Assembly: GCA_019753175.1 (NCBI GenBank)
Contig: JAIELK010000007.1
Coordinates: 1 to 64,000 of the forward strand
Direction: 5' to 3'
Origin: Hyphomonadaceae bacterium
GTDB lineage: Bacteria > Pseudomonadota > Alphaproteobacteria > Caulobacterales > Aquidulcibacteraceae
Length of the DNA stretch: 64,000 nucleotides
In this document: piece after piece, positions 18,077-25,765 of the stretch
Layout: every line of letters starts with the position of its first letter
Numbering within the stretch: the stretch's first letter is position 1
Notes under the pieces: model-generated
What the model was told of the DNA's origin: nothing
Database searches by the model: none
The model's input: only the letters and a program-made list of their open reading frames with translations
Made by a program: the position numbers and the translations under genes

Positions 18077-18822
18077 ACTGGGCGCTCGTGACTGGCGCGG
18101 GCCAACGGCTCGGGCGCGCGGTTGCGCTCCATCTCGCGCGTCATAGTTGGAACATCGCCGTCCATTATCGCAGCTCCGTGAGTGAAGCCGAAGCCGTCGC
18201 CGATGAAGCGCGTGTCTTCGGCGTGTCGGCGCTCGCCATCGCCGCCGATCTCGCCGAACAAAGCGAGCGTCATGCACTGATCTCACGCGCGGTCGCCGCC
18301 GCTGGCGCGCCGATCACCGCGCTGGTCAATTGCGCGGCGTTGTTCGAGCACGACACCATCGATACGTTCACGGAAGACGCTTTTGCGCGCCACATGGCGG
18401 TCAATGCGTTGACGCCGGCGCTGCTGGCGCGCGAGTTCGCCGAAGCGCTGCCGGAGGACGCGCGCGGCGCCATCGTCAACTTCCTCGACTTCAAACTGGC
18501 GAACCCGTATCCGGATCACTTCTCGTACACGTTGTCCAAGTACGCGCTCGCTGGCGCCACCGATCTGCTGGCGCGAGCATTGGCGCCGCGGGTGCGCGTC
18601 AACGCGGTCGCGCCCGGTTACGTGCTGCCGGCGCCAGGGCAGAGCGACACCGATTTTCGGCGACTGCACGACGACACGCCGTTGCAAAGCGGCCCAACGC
18701 CGGAGCAGATCGCCTACGCCGTGCGCTTCCTGGTCGAGAATGACGCGATCACCGGCCAGACCATCTATGTCGACAGCGGCCGCCGCTTCAGCAGTCACGA
18801 CCGGGACATGGCGTTCATGTGA
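18073..18822 (+). CDS. folM: SDR oxidoreductase, FolM/pteridine reductase-like
   Basis: The ATG at 18073 overlaps the folB stop and gives 249 residues. The cofactor motif is TGAGQRLGRAV, where the Arg (TGxxxRxG) is typical of pteridine reductase PTR1 and FolM rather than generic SDRs. Later motifs are LVNCAALFEHD, the catalytic Tyr/Lys in FSYTLSKYAL and RVNAVAPGYVLP. Together with the folB overlap this indicates reduction of dihydromonapterin or dihydrofolate. The motif and context are seen; the substrate is inference. Confidence 0.75.
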   Translation: MNWALVTGAGQRLGRAVALHLARHSWNIAVHYRSSVSEAEAVADEARVFGVSALAIAADLAEQSERHALISRAVAAAGAPITALVNCAALFEHDTIDTFTEDAFARHMAVNALTPALLAREFAEALPEDARGAIVNFLDFKLANPYPDHFSYTLSKYALAGATDLLARALAPRVRVNAVAPGYVLPAPGQSDTDFRRLHDDTPLQSGPTPEQIAYAVRFLVENDAITGQTIYVDSGRRFSSHDRDMAFM

Positions 18823-18884
18823 GGCTTGGCGCGGCGTGCCCCATGTCACAGCGGCCCTGAACCCCCGCGGCTAGTTTCTCTTCA

Positions 18885-18903
18885 TCGGATCACGGTGATC
18901 CGA
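18885..18903. repeat. Perfect 19-base inverted repeat upstream of the micropeptide pair
   Basis: TCGGATCAC and GTGATCCGA are exact reverse complements around a single G. The element ends 20 bases before the first micropeptide ATG and just before its ribosome site (AGGAG). It could be a repressor site or a hairpin at the 5' end of the message. It contains GGATCA and TGATCC three bases apart, as in the rpoE/FAD promoter region, but no matching -10 lies downstream. Confidence 0.5.
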
Positions 18904-18923
18904 CCCGAGCAGGAGCTAAACCA

Positions 18924-19016
18924 ATGTTGAAGTTCTACACCTTGATCGCCGCCTTGGCCGTGTTTGCCCCGGTCGCCTTCGCAACCTTGAACCAAGCCTC
19001 GCACATGTTTGCGTAA
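18924..19016 (+). CDS. Exported micropeptide 1 (30 residues)
   Basis: ATG 18924 is preceded by AGGAG nine bases upstream. The peptide starts MLKFYTLIAALAVFAPVAFA, a minimal secretion signal with an Ala-x-Ala site, and ends TLNQASHMFA. A second peptide 25 bases downstream shares the pattern LIAA..VFAPVA.AT..QAS, so this is a tandem duplicate under selection rather than a chance frame. The expected mature product is about ten residues, unless the segment stays as a membrane peptide. No named family is recognised. Confidence 0.7.
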   Translation: MLKFYTLIAALAVFAPVAFATLNQASHMFA

Positions 19017-19041
19017 GCGCCGACCAAAGAGGAGCACGCCA

Positions 19042-19131
19042 ATGACCAAGTTGTCTTGCCTGATCGCCGCTTGCTTCGTGTTCGCGCCCGTGGCGCTGGC
19101 CACGCTCGCGCAAGCCAGTCTCATCGTCTGA
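19042..19131 (+). CDS. Exported micropeptide 2 (29 residues), paralogue of micropeptide 1
   Basis: ATG 19042 follows GAGGAG by seven bases. The product MTKLSCLIAACFVFAPVALA plus TLAQASLIV aligns without gaps to micropeptide 1, with identity concentrated in LIAA, VFAPVA, AT and QAS. A UUCG-loop terminator follows 29 bases after the stop, so the two peptides form a self-contained transcript. Function is unknown. Confidence 0.7.
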   Translation: MTKLSCLIAACFVFAPVALATLAQASLIV

Positions 19132-19159
19132 AGGACGCCATGATTATCAAGGGACGCTA

Positions 19160-19187
19160 GGCGCCGGTTTCGACCGGCGCCATTTTC
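19160..19187 (+). terminator. Terminator of the micropeptide operon
   Basis: The 9-bp stem GGCGCCGGT / ACCGGCGCC with a TTCG tetraloop is followed by ATTTTC. This is a textbook intrinsic terminator. It separates the micropeptides from the radical SAM gene whose own promoter starts 16 bases later. Confidence 0.85.
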
Positions 19188-19202
19188 ATGCGCGCGATGT
19201 TC

Positions 19203-19231
19203 TTGAAATGTTCTCATGCCGACGCTATACT
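19203..19231 (+). promoter_or_regulatory. Sigma-70-type promoter giving a leaderless start at 19237
   Basis: TTGAAA (19203-19208), a 17-base spacer and TATACT (19226-19231) are followed by cagcc and then ATG at 19237. The predicted transcription start falls on or next to the A of the ATG. The alternative ATG at 19216 would lie inside the promoter, so 19237 is preferred. Confidence 0.65.
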
Positions 19232-19236
19232 CAGCC

Positions 19237-20301
19237 ATGTCCGTTGGTCCGCTGCACGGGCGCGGCGCGCGCAGCAATGCGGGCGGCCGCTACGAGCGCT
19301 TCGCGCGCGAAGCCTTCGACGACGGCTGGGCCGCCGGTGAGGTGACGCGGCTGGAAACCATCGTCACGCCGGAGGTGGCGAAGTCGATCATCTCCACCAA
19401 CGACAGCCCCGACATCTCGTTCGATCAGTCGATCAATCCCTATCGCGGCTGCGAGCACGGCTGCGTCTATTGCTACGCGCGCCCCAACCACGCCTATGTC
19501 GGCCTCTCGCCGGGGCTCGATTTCGAGACAAGATTGTTTGCGAAGACGAACGCAGCGGCGCTGCTCGAAGACGCGTTCGCGAAGCCGGGTTACACCCCGA
19601 AGACGATCATGCTGGGCGGCGTCACCGACATCTACCAGCCGACCGAGCGCAGCCACAAAATCACCCGCGCGCTGCTGGACGTGATGGAACGCTGGCGCCA
19701 TCCGGTTGCGCTGATCACCAAATCGCAGCTGATCCTGCGCGATATCGATATCCTCGCGCGCTTGGCCGAGCGCGGCCTAGCGAAAGCGGCGATCTCTGTG
19801 ACCACGCTCGACCGGCGCATCGCGCGGGTGATGGAGCCGCGCGCGGCCGCGCCGCACCGGCGCATCGAGGCGATCCGCGCGCTTGCGGATGCCGGCGTGC
19901 CGACGACAGTAATGGTCGCACCCATCGTGCCGGCGATCAACGACGCCGAGATCGAGGCTATACTCGAAGAGTGCGCCAAGGCCGGCGCCGGCGCCGCAGG
20001 CTATGTCGTGCTGAGGCTGCCGCACGAAATCAAGGATCTGTTCCGCGAATGGCTGCATGCACACTTTCCCGACCGCGCCGCGCGGGTGATGGCGCTGGTG
20101 CGTGCGATGCGCGGCGGGCGCGACTACGATCCACAGTGGAGCAAGCGGCAGAAGGGGACGGGCGTCTACGCCCAGTTGATCGCCGACCGGTTCGCGACGG
20201 CGTGCCGCCGCCTCAATCTAAACAAGCCGCGCCTGCCGCTTGACTGCACCCAGTTCCGCAACCCGAATTCCGCCCAAGGAGACCTCTTTGCCGCGTCTTG
20301 A
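19237..20301 (+). CDS. PA0069-family radical SAM protein
   Basis: From ATG 19237 the protein has 354 residues; a 7-codon longer form from 19216 is open but overlaps the promoter. The 4Fe-4S motif is NPYRGCEHGCVYCYARPNH (CxxxCxxC). SPL-like TIM-barrel motifs follow: GVTDIYQPTER, ALITKSQLILRD and VPTTVMVAPIVPAIND. This family (PA0069, Rv2578c) is related to spore photoproduct lyase; the reaction is not established. There is no Shine-Dalgarno, consistent with leaderless translation. Confidence 0.88.
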   Translation: MSVGPLHGRGARSNAGGRYERFAREAFDDGWAAGEVTRLETIVTPEVAKSIISTNDSPDISFDQSINPYRGCEHGCVYCYARPNHAYVGLSPGLDFETRLFAKTNAAALLEDAFAKPGYTPKTIMLGGVTDIYQPTERSHKITRALLDVMERWRHPVALITKSQLILRDIDILARLAERGLAKAAISVTTLDRRIARVMEPRAAAPHRRIEAIRALADAGVPTTVMVAPIVPAINDAEIEAILEECAKAGAGAAGYVVLRLPHEIKDLFREWLHAHFPDRAARVMALVRAMRGGRDYDPQWSKRQKGTGVYAQLIADRFATACRRLNLNKPRLPLDCTQFRNPNSAQGDLFAAS

Positions 20302-20365
20302 ATTTCCTGCATTGGCCTTGGCCGCGCACACGCGGTAAGACGTGCTGCAGGGGCAGGAGGACGCC

Positions 20366-21292
20366 ATGCGTACGGAAGGTCATCGTCGTTCGGATAATTT
20401 CGAAGACCGCGGACGCGGTGGCGGCGCCGCCGGCGCTGGGCTTGGCGCGGGCGTGCTGTTCGCGATTGTGCGCCGCATCGGCATCCGCGGCACGCTGATC
20501 GCTGTTGTGCTGCTCGCAGGCATCTACTTCTTCAATCCATTCGGGCTTCGCGAAACCGTGTTCGGCACGCTGTTCGGCGGCGTGCCGGGGCAAACGCAAA
20601 CCACGACCGAGGCTGGGGCCGCTGGCGGCGTCTGCGAAGCCTCGCCCACCAACACCAACGCTTGTGATTTCTCGCGCGTGGTGTTGGCGTCCACGGAGGA
20701 CGTGTGGGCGCAGAAATTCCAGAGCAACCAGTTGCCGAGCTATGGCGCGCAGCCCGGCGCCTACCAGAACCCGACGCTGGTCGTGTTCACCGGCGGCGTG
20801 CAGACGCAAGGCTGCGGCGCGGCGTCATCCGATGTTGGCCCATTCTACTGCCCGGGCGACCGCAATCTCTATATCGATCCGTCCTTCTATCAGGTCATGG
20901 AAAGCCGGCTGCGCGCGCCGGGCGATTTCGCCCAGGCTTACGTGATTGCGCACGAAGTCGGCCACCATGTGCAGAATCTTATTGGCGCCACACAGGTCGG
21001 CGTGCGTGGCGAAACGCAGAATCAGACCTCCGTGCGCGTCGAATTACAGGCCGATTGCTTCGCCGGCGTGTGGGGCCATCGCGCCCAGGCCTCGCTGCAG
21101 ATCACCGAAGACGATCTGCGCGAAGCGCTGAACGCGGCGCACGCGATCGGCGACGACACGCTCGGCCACGCCGACGAACGCCAGTTCACGCACGGCTCGT
21201 CGGCGCAGCGGATGCGCTGGTTCCGTCGCGGCTTCGACTCAGGCGACGCACGCCAGTGCGACACCTTCAACGTGCCGGCGAACCAGCTCTAG
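20366..21292 (+). CDS. ypfJ: YpfJ-like neutral zinc metallopeptidase
   Basis: ATG 20366 follows AGGAGG by six bases and gives 308 residues. The N-terminus is charged and glycine-rich, then one transmembrane segment (GTLIAVVLLAGIYFFNPFG). The catalytic region has the zincin motif HEVGHHVQNL and the downstream ELQADCFAGVWGH, both diagnostic of the KPN_02809/YpfJ family (PF04228). It is probably a membrane-anchored periplasmic protease; the substrate is unknown. Confidence 0.9.
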   Translation: MRTEGHRRSDNFEDRGRGGGAAGAGLGAGVLFAIVRRIGIRGTLIAVVLLAGIYFFNPFGLRETVFGTLFGGVPGQTQTTTEAGAAGGVCEASPTNTNACDFSRVVLASTEDVWAQKFQSNQLPSYGAQPGAYQNPTLVVFTGGVQTQGCGAASSDVGPFYCPGDRNLYIDPSFYQVMESRLRAPGDFAQAYVIAHEVGHHVQNLIGATQVGVRGETQNQTSVRVELQADCFAGVWGHRAQASLQITEDDLREALNAAHAIGDDTLGHADERQFTHGSSAQRMRWFRRGFDSGDARQCDTFNVPANQL

Positions 21293-21296
21293 GCCT

Positions 21297-21914
21297 TCAC
21301 TGGCTCGCCCACACGATGCGCGCGATCCAGTCGATGTCGGGCGTGGCGATCAGGCGCGGCGCGTGCGCGGGGTTGAGCGAGACAAGCTCGACGCTTTGAT
21401 CGTTGCGGCGGCCAAGCACCTTGGCCATCACTTCGCCCGCGCGCGTGCGAACGACGACGCGATCGCCGCGCCGAACCGATGCGCCAGGCTGGACGATGAC
21501 GATGTCGCCGGCGCGGTACATCGGCTCCATGGAATCCCCGGCGATCTCCAGCGCATAGACGCGCTCCTCGCCGAGATCGGGAAAGCGCACCGTCTCCTCC
21601 GTGCTGACCGGAAAGCCCTGGTCGTCGAAGAAGCCGTCCGCGCCCGCGCGCGCCATGCCGACAATGGGAATGGCGCGACCGGAATCCTGACCTGAGACAA
21701 GCGTGGCGAACTCGCCCCAGCCGGTATCCGCAGCCCCGAGCGCGCGGGCGATGCTTTCGGTCGAAGGCCAGCGCGGCTTGCCGTCTGGGGCTTGGCGTTT
21801 GGACTTGTTGAAGGTGGTGGGGTCGAGCCCCGCCGCACGCGCCAGCGCCGAAGCGGAAAGCCCGCGCCGGGCCGCCAAAGCGTCAATGGCCCGCCAAATC
21901 TGACCGTGATCCAT
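21297..21914 (-). CDS. S24-family (LexA/CI-like) HTH regulator
   Basis: The 205-residue protein has an N-terminal HTH (LSASALARAAGLDPTTFNKS) and a C-terminal S24 domain with the catalytic Ser in GDSMEPMYRAGDIV and Lys in GEVMAKVLGRR. S24 regulators often inactivate themselves by autocleavage after DNA damage, but the usual Ala-Gly cleavage site is not obvious here. A near-consensus promoter lies right before the ATG with no ribosome site, so the mRNA is predicted to be leaderless. It diverges from pyrD. Confidence 0.85.
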   Translation of the reverse strand: MDHGQIWRAIDALAARRGLSASALARAAGLDPTTFNKSKRQAPDGKPRWPSTESIARALGAADTGWGEFATLVSGQDSGRAIPIVGMARAGADGFFDDQGFPVSTEETVRFPDLGEERVYALEIAGDSMEPMYRAGDIVIVQPGASVRRGDRVVVRTRAGEVMAKVLGRRNDQSVELVSLNPAHAPRLIATPDIDWIARIVWASQ

Positions 21915-21919
21915 GGCGC

Positions 21920-21948
21920 ATTATATGGAATGGAGCGAGGACTATCAA
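21920..21948 (-). promoter_or_regulatory. Near-consensus promoter of the S24 regulator, leaderless
   Basis: On the minus strand TTGATA (21948-21943), a 17-base spacer and a perfect TATAAT (21925-21920) are followed by gcgcc and the ATG at 21914. The predicted +1 is the A of the start codon. Confidence 0.75.
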
Positions 21949-22008
21949 CCCAACATAGGAACAAATTCCGGTTGCCCCCATCAGCAATGCCCGCCAAGAC
22001 GGTCCGGT

Positions 22009-23061
22009 TTGCTTTACGACCTCGCGACATCGGCGCTGCGGGTGCTCGACCCGGAGGATGCGCACAGGGCCGCGCTGGCCGCCGCAGCGGCGGGGCTAGG
22101 GCCGCGCTTCCGCGCCGATCGTTATCCGCGGCTCAGGACGGAGATCGCCGGCCTTGCGCTCGCGAACCCAGTCGGACTTGCCGCCGGCTTCGACAAGGAC
22201 TGCACCGCGCCGCGCGCGATGCTTGCCGCGGGGTTCGGCTTTGTCGAATGCGGCACGGTTACGCCGCTGCCGCAACCTGGCAACTCGCGTCCGCGGATTT
22301 TTCGCCTCAGCGAAGACCGATCGGTGATCAATCGCCTGGGTTTCAACAACCAGGGGCTCGATGCGTTCGCTGATCGGCTCGGCGCCGCCGCCCGCAAGGG
22401 CTGCGTCATCGGCGCCAATGTCGGCGCCAACAAGGACAGCGCCGATCGCGCGAGCGATTATGTGCGCGGCATGGGCCGGGTGTGGAAGCATGCTTCCTAC
22501 GTCACGGCCAACATTTCCTCGCCCAACACCCCAGGCCTGCGCGGCTTGCAGGAGCGCGGCGCGCTCGAAGATCTGCTTGGACGCTTGAACGAAGCGCGCG
22601 CAGCGCTTGAAGCCGCGCACGGGCGGAGACCATTGTTGCTCAAAGTCGCGCCCGATCTCGACGAGCTTGCGGTGCGCGACATTGCCGAGCTTGCGCTCGC
22701 CTATCGGCTCGACGCGCTGATCGTGTCGAACACGACGCTGCAGCGCCCGCCGCAGCTTACCTCAGAATTCCGCGAGCAGGCAGGCGGATTGTCGGGCCAG
22801 GCGCTATTCCATATCGCCACTCAAACGCTGCGTCTGTTCGCCCAAGTCTTGAACAAGCGCCTGCCGCTGATCGGCGTGGGTGGCGTCGCGAGCGGGGAAA
22901 CCGCACTCGCCAAGATCAGGGCGGGCGCAAGCGCCGTGCAACTCTACACCGCTTTGGTGTTTGAGGGCCCGGGCTTGGTGGGCCGCATCTTGAACGAACT
23001 CGACGGTTTGCTCGCCGCCGAGGGCTTTGACTCGGTGAGTGAAGCCGTTGGCGTTGCTTAA
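22009..23061 (+). CDS. pyrD: Dihydroorotate dehydrogenase, class 2 (quinone)
   Basis: The TTG at 22009 gives 350 residues beginning LLYDLATSALRVLDPEDAHR after the initiator, the usual class 2 N-terminal helix pair. The open frame begins at 21913, but that extension would overlap the S24 regulator promoter and has no family resemblance. Family motifs include NPVGLAAGFDKD, GFVECGTVTPLPQPGN, NRLGFNNQGLD, NISSPNTPGLR (Ser base) and IGVGGVASGETALAKI. It oxidises dihydroorotate in pyrimidine synthesis. It overlaps convergent mlaC by 4 bases. Confidence 0.9.
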   Translation: MLYDLATSALRVLDPEDAHRAALAAAAAGLGPRFRADRYPRLRTEIAGLALANPVGLAAGFDKDCTAPRAMLAAGFGFVECGTVTPLPQPGNSRPRIFRLSEDRSVINRLGFNNQGLDAFADRLGAAARKGCVIGANVGANKDSADRASDYVRGMGRVWKHASYVTANISSPNTPGLRGLQERGALEDLLGRLNEARAALEAAHGRRPLLLKVAPDLDELAVRDIAELALAYRLDALIVSNTTLQRPPQLTSEFREQAGGLSGQALFHIATQTLRLFAQVLNKRLPLIGVGGVASGETALAKIRAGASAVQLYTALVFEGPGLVGRILNELDGLLAAEGFDSVSEAVGVA

Positions 23062-23723
23062 CCGCGCGCGACGACGCGTTGGCGCATCGACGCGGTCAGC
23101 CCGCGCACGTTGCCGATCAGCGCACGGATGTCACCATTATTGCGGCCGAGGAAGGCGATGAACTCGGCCTGCTGTTGCTGCGCCAACCAGATCTGATTGC
23201 CCTCAATCAGCAGCGATACGTCGACGACTTTCCAAGTATCGCCGGAGCGGAGCATCCGCCATTGCACTGGCAATGGGCGGTTTGCGCCGCGCGGCACGAT
23301 TTCGCTAGTGACGATCACGTCACGGCCCGGCACGCGCTCAACGGAATCGGTGACGCGAATCGTGCCGCCGCTGTAGCGGTCGAGCTGGGTTTCATAGACC
23401 GCGATCGAGTATTCCTGGAACGCTGCGACCCATTCGGTGCGCAAAGCCGCGTCTGACCGCAGTTGCGCGCCATACCGGCCCAAAACGAAGCCCGCGACGC
23501 GCGGCACATCGGCGAAGCGCGTCATCAGCAGGTTGAAGGTCTGTCGGCGCTGTGTTGCTGGCACGCTGCGATCGCCAAGTGTACGCAGGGCTTCGGCGGC
23601 GTTTTCTTGCACATACCGTTCGGCATCCGCGTTGCGCGCGGCGTAGGCTGGCGCGGCGGCGATCATGCCAAGCCCCACGATCCCGGCTACGAAGGCTGCG
23701 CGGGTGAGGGAGAGCGTGTTCAC
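23058..23723 (-). CDS. mlaC: MlaC/Ttg2D-type periplasmic phospholipid-binding protein
   Basis: The 221-residue precursor has a signal peptide (to AAPAYA) and the MlaC fold pattern: RFADVPRVAGFVLGRYG, FQEYSIAVYETQLDRYSG and WKVVDVSLLIEGNQIWLAQQQQAEF. It would shuttle phospholipid between the outer-membrane MlaA complex and the inner-membrane MlaFEDB. Its ATG overlaps the stop of mlaA (ATGA). The inner-membrane Mla genes are not in the window. Confidence 0.88.
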   Translation of the reverse strand: MNTLSLTRAAFVAGIVGLGMIAAAPAYAARNADAERYVQENAAEALRTLGDRSVPATQRRQTFNLLMTRFADVPRVAGFVLGRYGAQLRSDAALRTEWVAAFQEYSIAVYETQLDRYSGGTIRVTDSVERVPGRDVIVTSEIVPRGANRPLPVQWRMLRSGDTWKVVDVSLLIEGNQIWLAQQQQAEFIAFLGRNNGDIRALIGNVRGLTASMRQRVVARG

Positions 23724-24559
23724 GGTTTTCCTCCTGCGTCCTGCTCCAGCGCCGGCGTTTCGAGCGTCACGCCGGTTGAGAGCAGATTGGATTGCGTCCC
23801 TTCATCGTCGTTCGTTTCACCGTCTTCGGGTGTGACAGGCGTCGCATCGAATTCAGGCAAATCTTGTATGTTCGTGCGTCCGTTTTGGATCGCGCTTTCG
23901 CGCAATTGCAAATAAGATGCACGGAGCGCGGCGTATGGATCCACGGAATTGGCGCGTACGCTGGCGATCGGGTCTAACAATTGCTCGCGCGTGGACAGCA
24001 CGGTGAACACGGTTTGGCCGGCGCGGAACTCGTCTGCGTCTTCGCCTTCGGCGTAGGTTAGCGGGTCGAGCCCGCGGTCGACAACGCGCCCAAAAGCGTC
24101 GCGAACCGTCGAGGGTCCGAGCAACGGGATAAAAACGTACGGGCCCGAATCGACACCCCAAACCGCGAGCGTCTGACCGAAATCCTCGTCGTGGCGCTCA
24201 AGCCCCATGCCGGAGGCGGGATCCAGCACGCCGGCGACACCGATCGTCGTGTTTAGCCCAAAGCGCGCCGCGGTGACGCCAGCCCGCCCGAACTCGCCTT
24301 GCAGCACGTCGTTGGCGAAGACCACCGGTCCACGCAGATTGCGCAGGAAGTTTTGGACACCCGTTCGGACCGGACGCAGCGTGATCGCGCGGTAGCCGCG
24401 GGCAACGGGTTCGACCACGGCTTTGTCCACCGTCTCATGGACCGCAAACATGCTTCGGTTGAAGCCTTCCCAGGGGTCGTGAGGCTCCTCCTGCGCAAAG
24501 GCCGCCGTTGGCGCGGCTAAGCAAGCCGCCAAGACCAGGAGCGAAGGCGCGTTACGCAT
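23720..24559 (-). CDS. mlaA: MlaA (VacJ) outer-membrane lipid-asymmetry protein
   Basis: From ATG 24559 the protein has 279 residues; the frame also allows a start at 24589. The family signature DPWEGFNRSMFAVHETVDKA follows the N-terminus, then NFLRNLRGPVVFANDVLQGE and GPYVFIPLLGPSTVRD. The leader contains both a lipobox-like LAAC at residue 13 and an Ala-x-Ala site before Gln, so lipidation is uncertain. The acidic C-terminal tail (about 45 residues) is longer than in E. coli. It is coupled to mlaC by an ATGA overlap. Confidence 0.9.
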   Translation of the reverse strand: MRNAPSLLVLAACLAAPTAAFAQEEPHDPWEGFNRSMFAVHETVDKAVVEPVARGYRAITLRPVRTGVQNFLRNLRGPVVFANDVLQGEFGRAGVTAARFGLNTTIGVAGVLDPASGMGLERHDEDFGQTLAVWGVDSGPYVFIPLLGPSTVRDAFGRVVDRGLDPLTYAEGEDADEFRAGQTVFTVLSTREQLLDPIASVRANSVDPYAALRASYLQLRESAIQNGRTNIQDLPEFDATPVTPEDGETNDDEGTQSNLLSTGVTLETPALEQDAGGKP

Positions 24560-24785
24560 TTCCCACCATCCTTTGAGGTACCGGCACATAATGGGAGCTT
24601 AATGACGATCAACGTTATCAGAGGGGAGAAAGGCGTCTCCCCTTAGGCAGCGAGCCGCGCCAACTCTAACTTAACGCATTGGAATAATAGAATATTTGCA
24701 AGCATCGCGGCGCACGCGCCACAGCCTGAAATTGTTTTCGCGCAGCGAACTTTTTCACTTGCTGACAGGGCCCTTGGGTAATCAT

Positions 24786-24801
24786 ATAAACATATGTTTA
24801 T
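24786..24801. promoter_or_regulatory. Perfect 16-base palindrome over the start of the ArsR-methyltransferase gene
   Basis: ATAAACATATGTTTAT is its own reverse complement and includes the first candidate ATG (24794) and part of the second (24800). With TTGCTG 18 bases upstream of CATATA, it would cover the -10 region. It is the likely operator for autoregulation by the ArsR-type protein and hence of the metF-metH operon. Confidence 0.6.
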
Positions 24802-25765
24802 GTCTTCAACTTCGGCGGATCGAACCGACGCTGGGGCTGTTGTCATGGCCCTGCGCGCCGCCGGCGAGCACACCCGCCTCCGGGTGTTGGCCCTGCTTCG
24901 GGAAGGAGAATTGTCGGTGGGCGAGCTGGCTCAAGCGCTCGTGCAGAGCCAGCCGCGCGTGAGCCGCCACCTCAAGCTGTTGACCGAAGCTGGTTTGGTT
25001 GAGCGCGCGCCGGAGGGGGCGTGGGTGTTCTACCGGCTTCCGCGTGGCCAAACGACGGGACGTCGCCTCGCGGAAGCGGCGCTTGCCATGCTGGATTCGA
25101 GCGACCCGGCGTTGGCGCCGGACCTCGCGCGGCTATCGGCGATCCGCGCGACGCGGGAAGCTGCTGCGGCGCAATACTTCGAGCAGAACGCGTCGGACTG
25201 GGATCGGCTGCGCGCGCTTCATTTGCCTGAGGCCGACATCGAGAGCGCCGTGCTGAGCGCCGCAGGCACGGGCCCGTTCGATTTCATGGTCGATGTTGGC
25301 GTGGGGCAGGGGCGCATGATTCAGCTCTTCGCCGACCGCGTGCGCCGGGCCGAGGGCTTCGACACGTCGCGGCAGATGCTGGCGATCGCGCGCGCGACGC
25401 TGGACGACATGCACGCCAAGGCCGCTGTGCGCTTTGGAGATGCGTACGCTCCCCCGATCGAAGCTGGGGCGGCCGACTTGGTCACCATCCACCAGGTGCT
25501 CCATTTCTTATCAGAGCCCGGACGCGCCGTGGTGGAGGCTGGGCGCATGCTGAAGCGCGGTGGACGGCTCGTGATCGTCGACTTCGCGCGCCACCAGCTC
25601 GAGTTCCTGCGCGAGCGGCACGCGCATCGCCGGCTCGGCTTTGCCGACGACGAAGTGCAGGCTTGGTGCAGTGAAGCGGGTGTGAAGCAAGTGAAGACAA
25701 CAGCGTTGGCGCCCGACAAAGCTGGTGCGCTCACGGTGAAGATTTGGGCGGGGGACAAAGCATGA
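24794..25765 (+). CDS. ArsR-type HTH fused to a SAM-dependent methyltransferase domain
   Basis: The 323-residue protein has an ArsR winged helix (LRVLALLREGELSVGELAQAL and PRVSRHLKLLTEAGLVE, residues about 30-80). After a linker comes a class I methyltransferase fold (FMVDVGVGQGRMIQLFADR, DLVTIHQVLHFL, MLKRGGRLVIVDF). Proteobacterial ArsR regulators of this layout control methionine genes and sense SAM or SAH. Its stop overlaps metF (ATGA), which supports that role here. Whether the domain still methylates is unknown. The ATG at 24800 is an alternative start. Confidence 0.85.
   Translation: MFMSSTSADRTDAGAVVMALRAAGEHTRLRVLALLREGELSVGELAQALVQSQPRVSRHLKLLTEAGLVERAPEGAWVFYRLPRGQTTGRRLAEAALAMLDSSDPALAPDLARLSAIRATREAAAAQYFEQNASDWDRLRALHLPEADIESAVLSAAGTGPFDFMVDVGVGQGRMIQLFADRVRRAEGFDTSRQMLAIARATLDDMHAKAAVRFGDAYAPPIEAGAADLVTIHQVLHFLSEPGRAVVEAGRMLKRGGRLVIVDFARHQLEFLRERHAHRRLGFADDEVQAWCSEAGVKQVKTTALAPDKAGALTVKIWAGDKA

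Noticed and set aside
18896-18922. TGATCC as an ECF promoter for the micropeptides
   Set aside because: No CGTA follows at 16 bases and the start codon is too near; the opposite-strand TGATCC also lacks a -10.
19140-19160. Third tiny peptide (MIIKGR) after the micropeptides
   Set aside because: Six codons with no similarity to the pair; the frame runs into the terminator stem.
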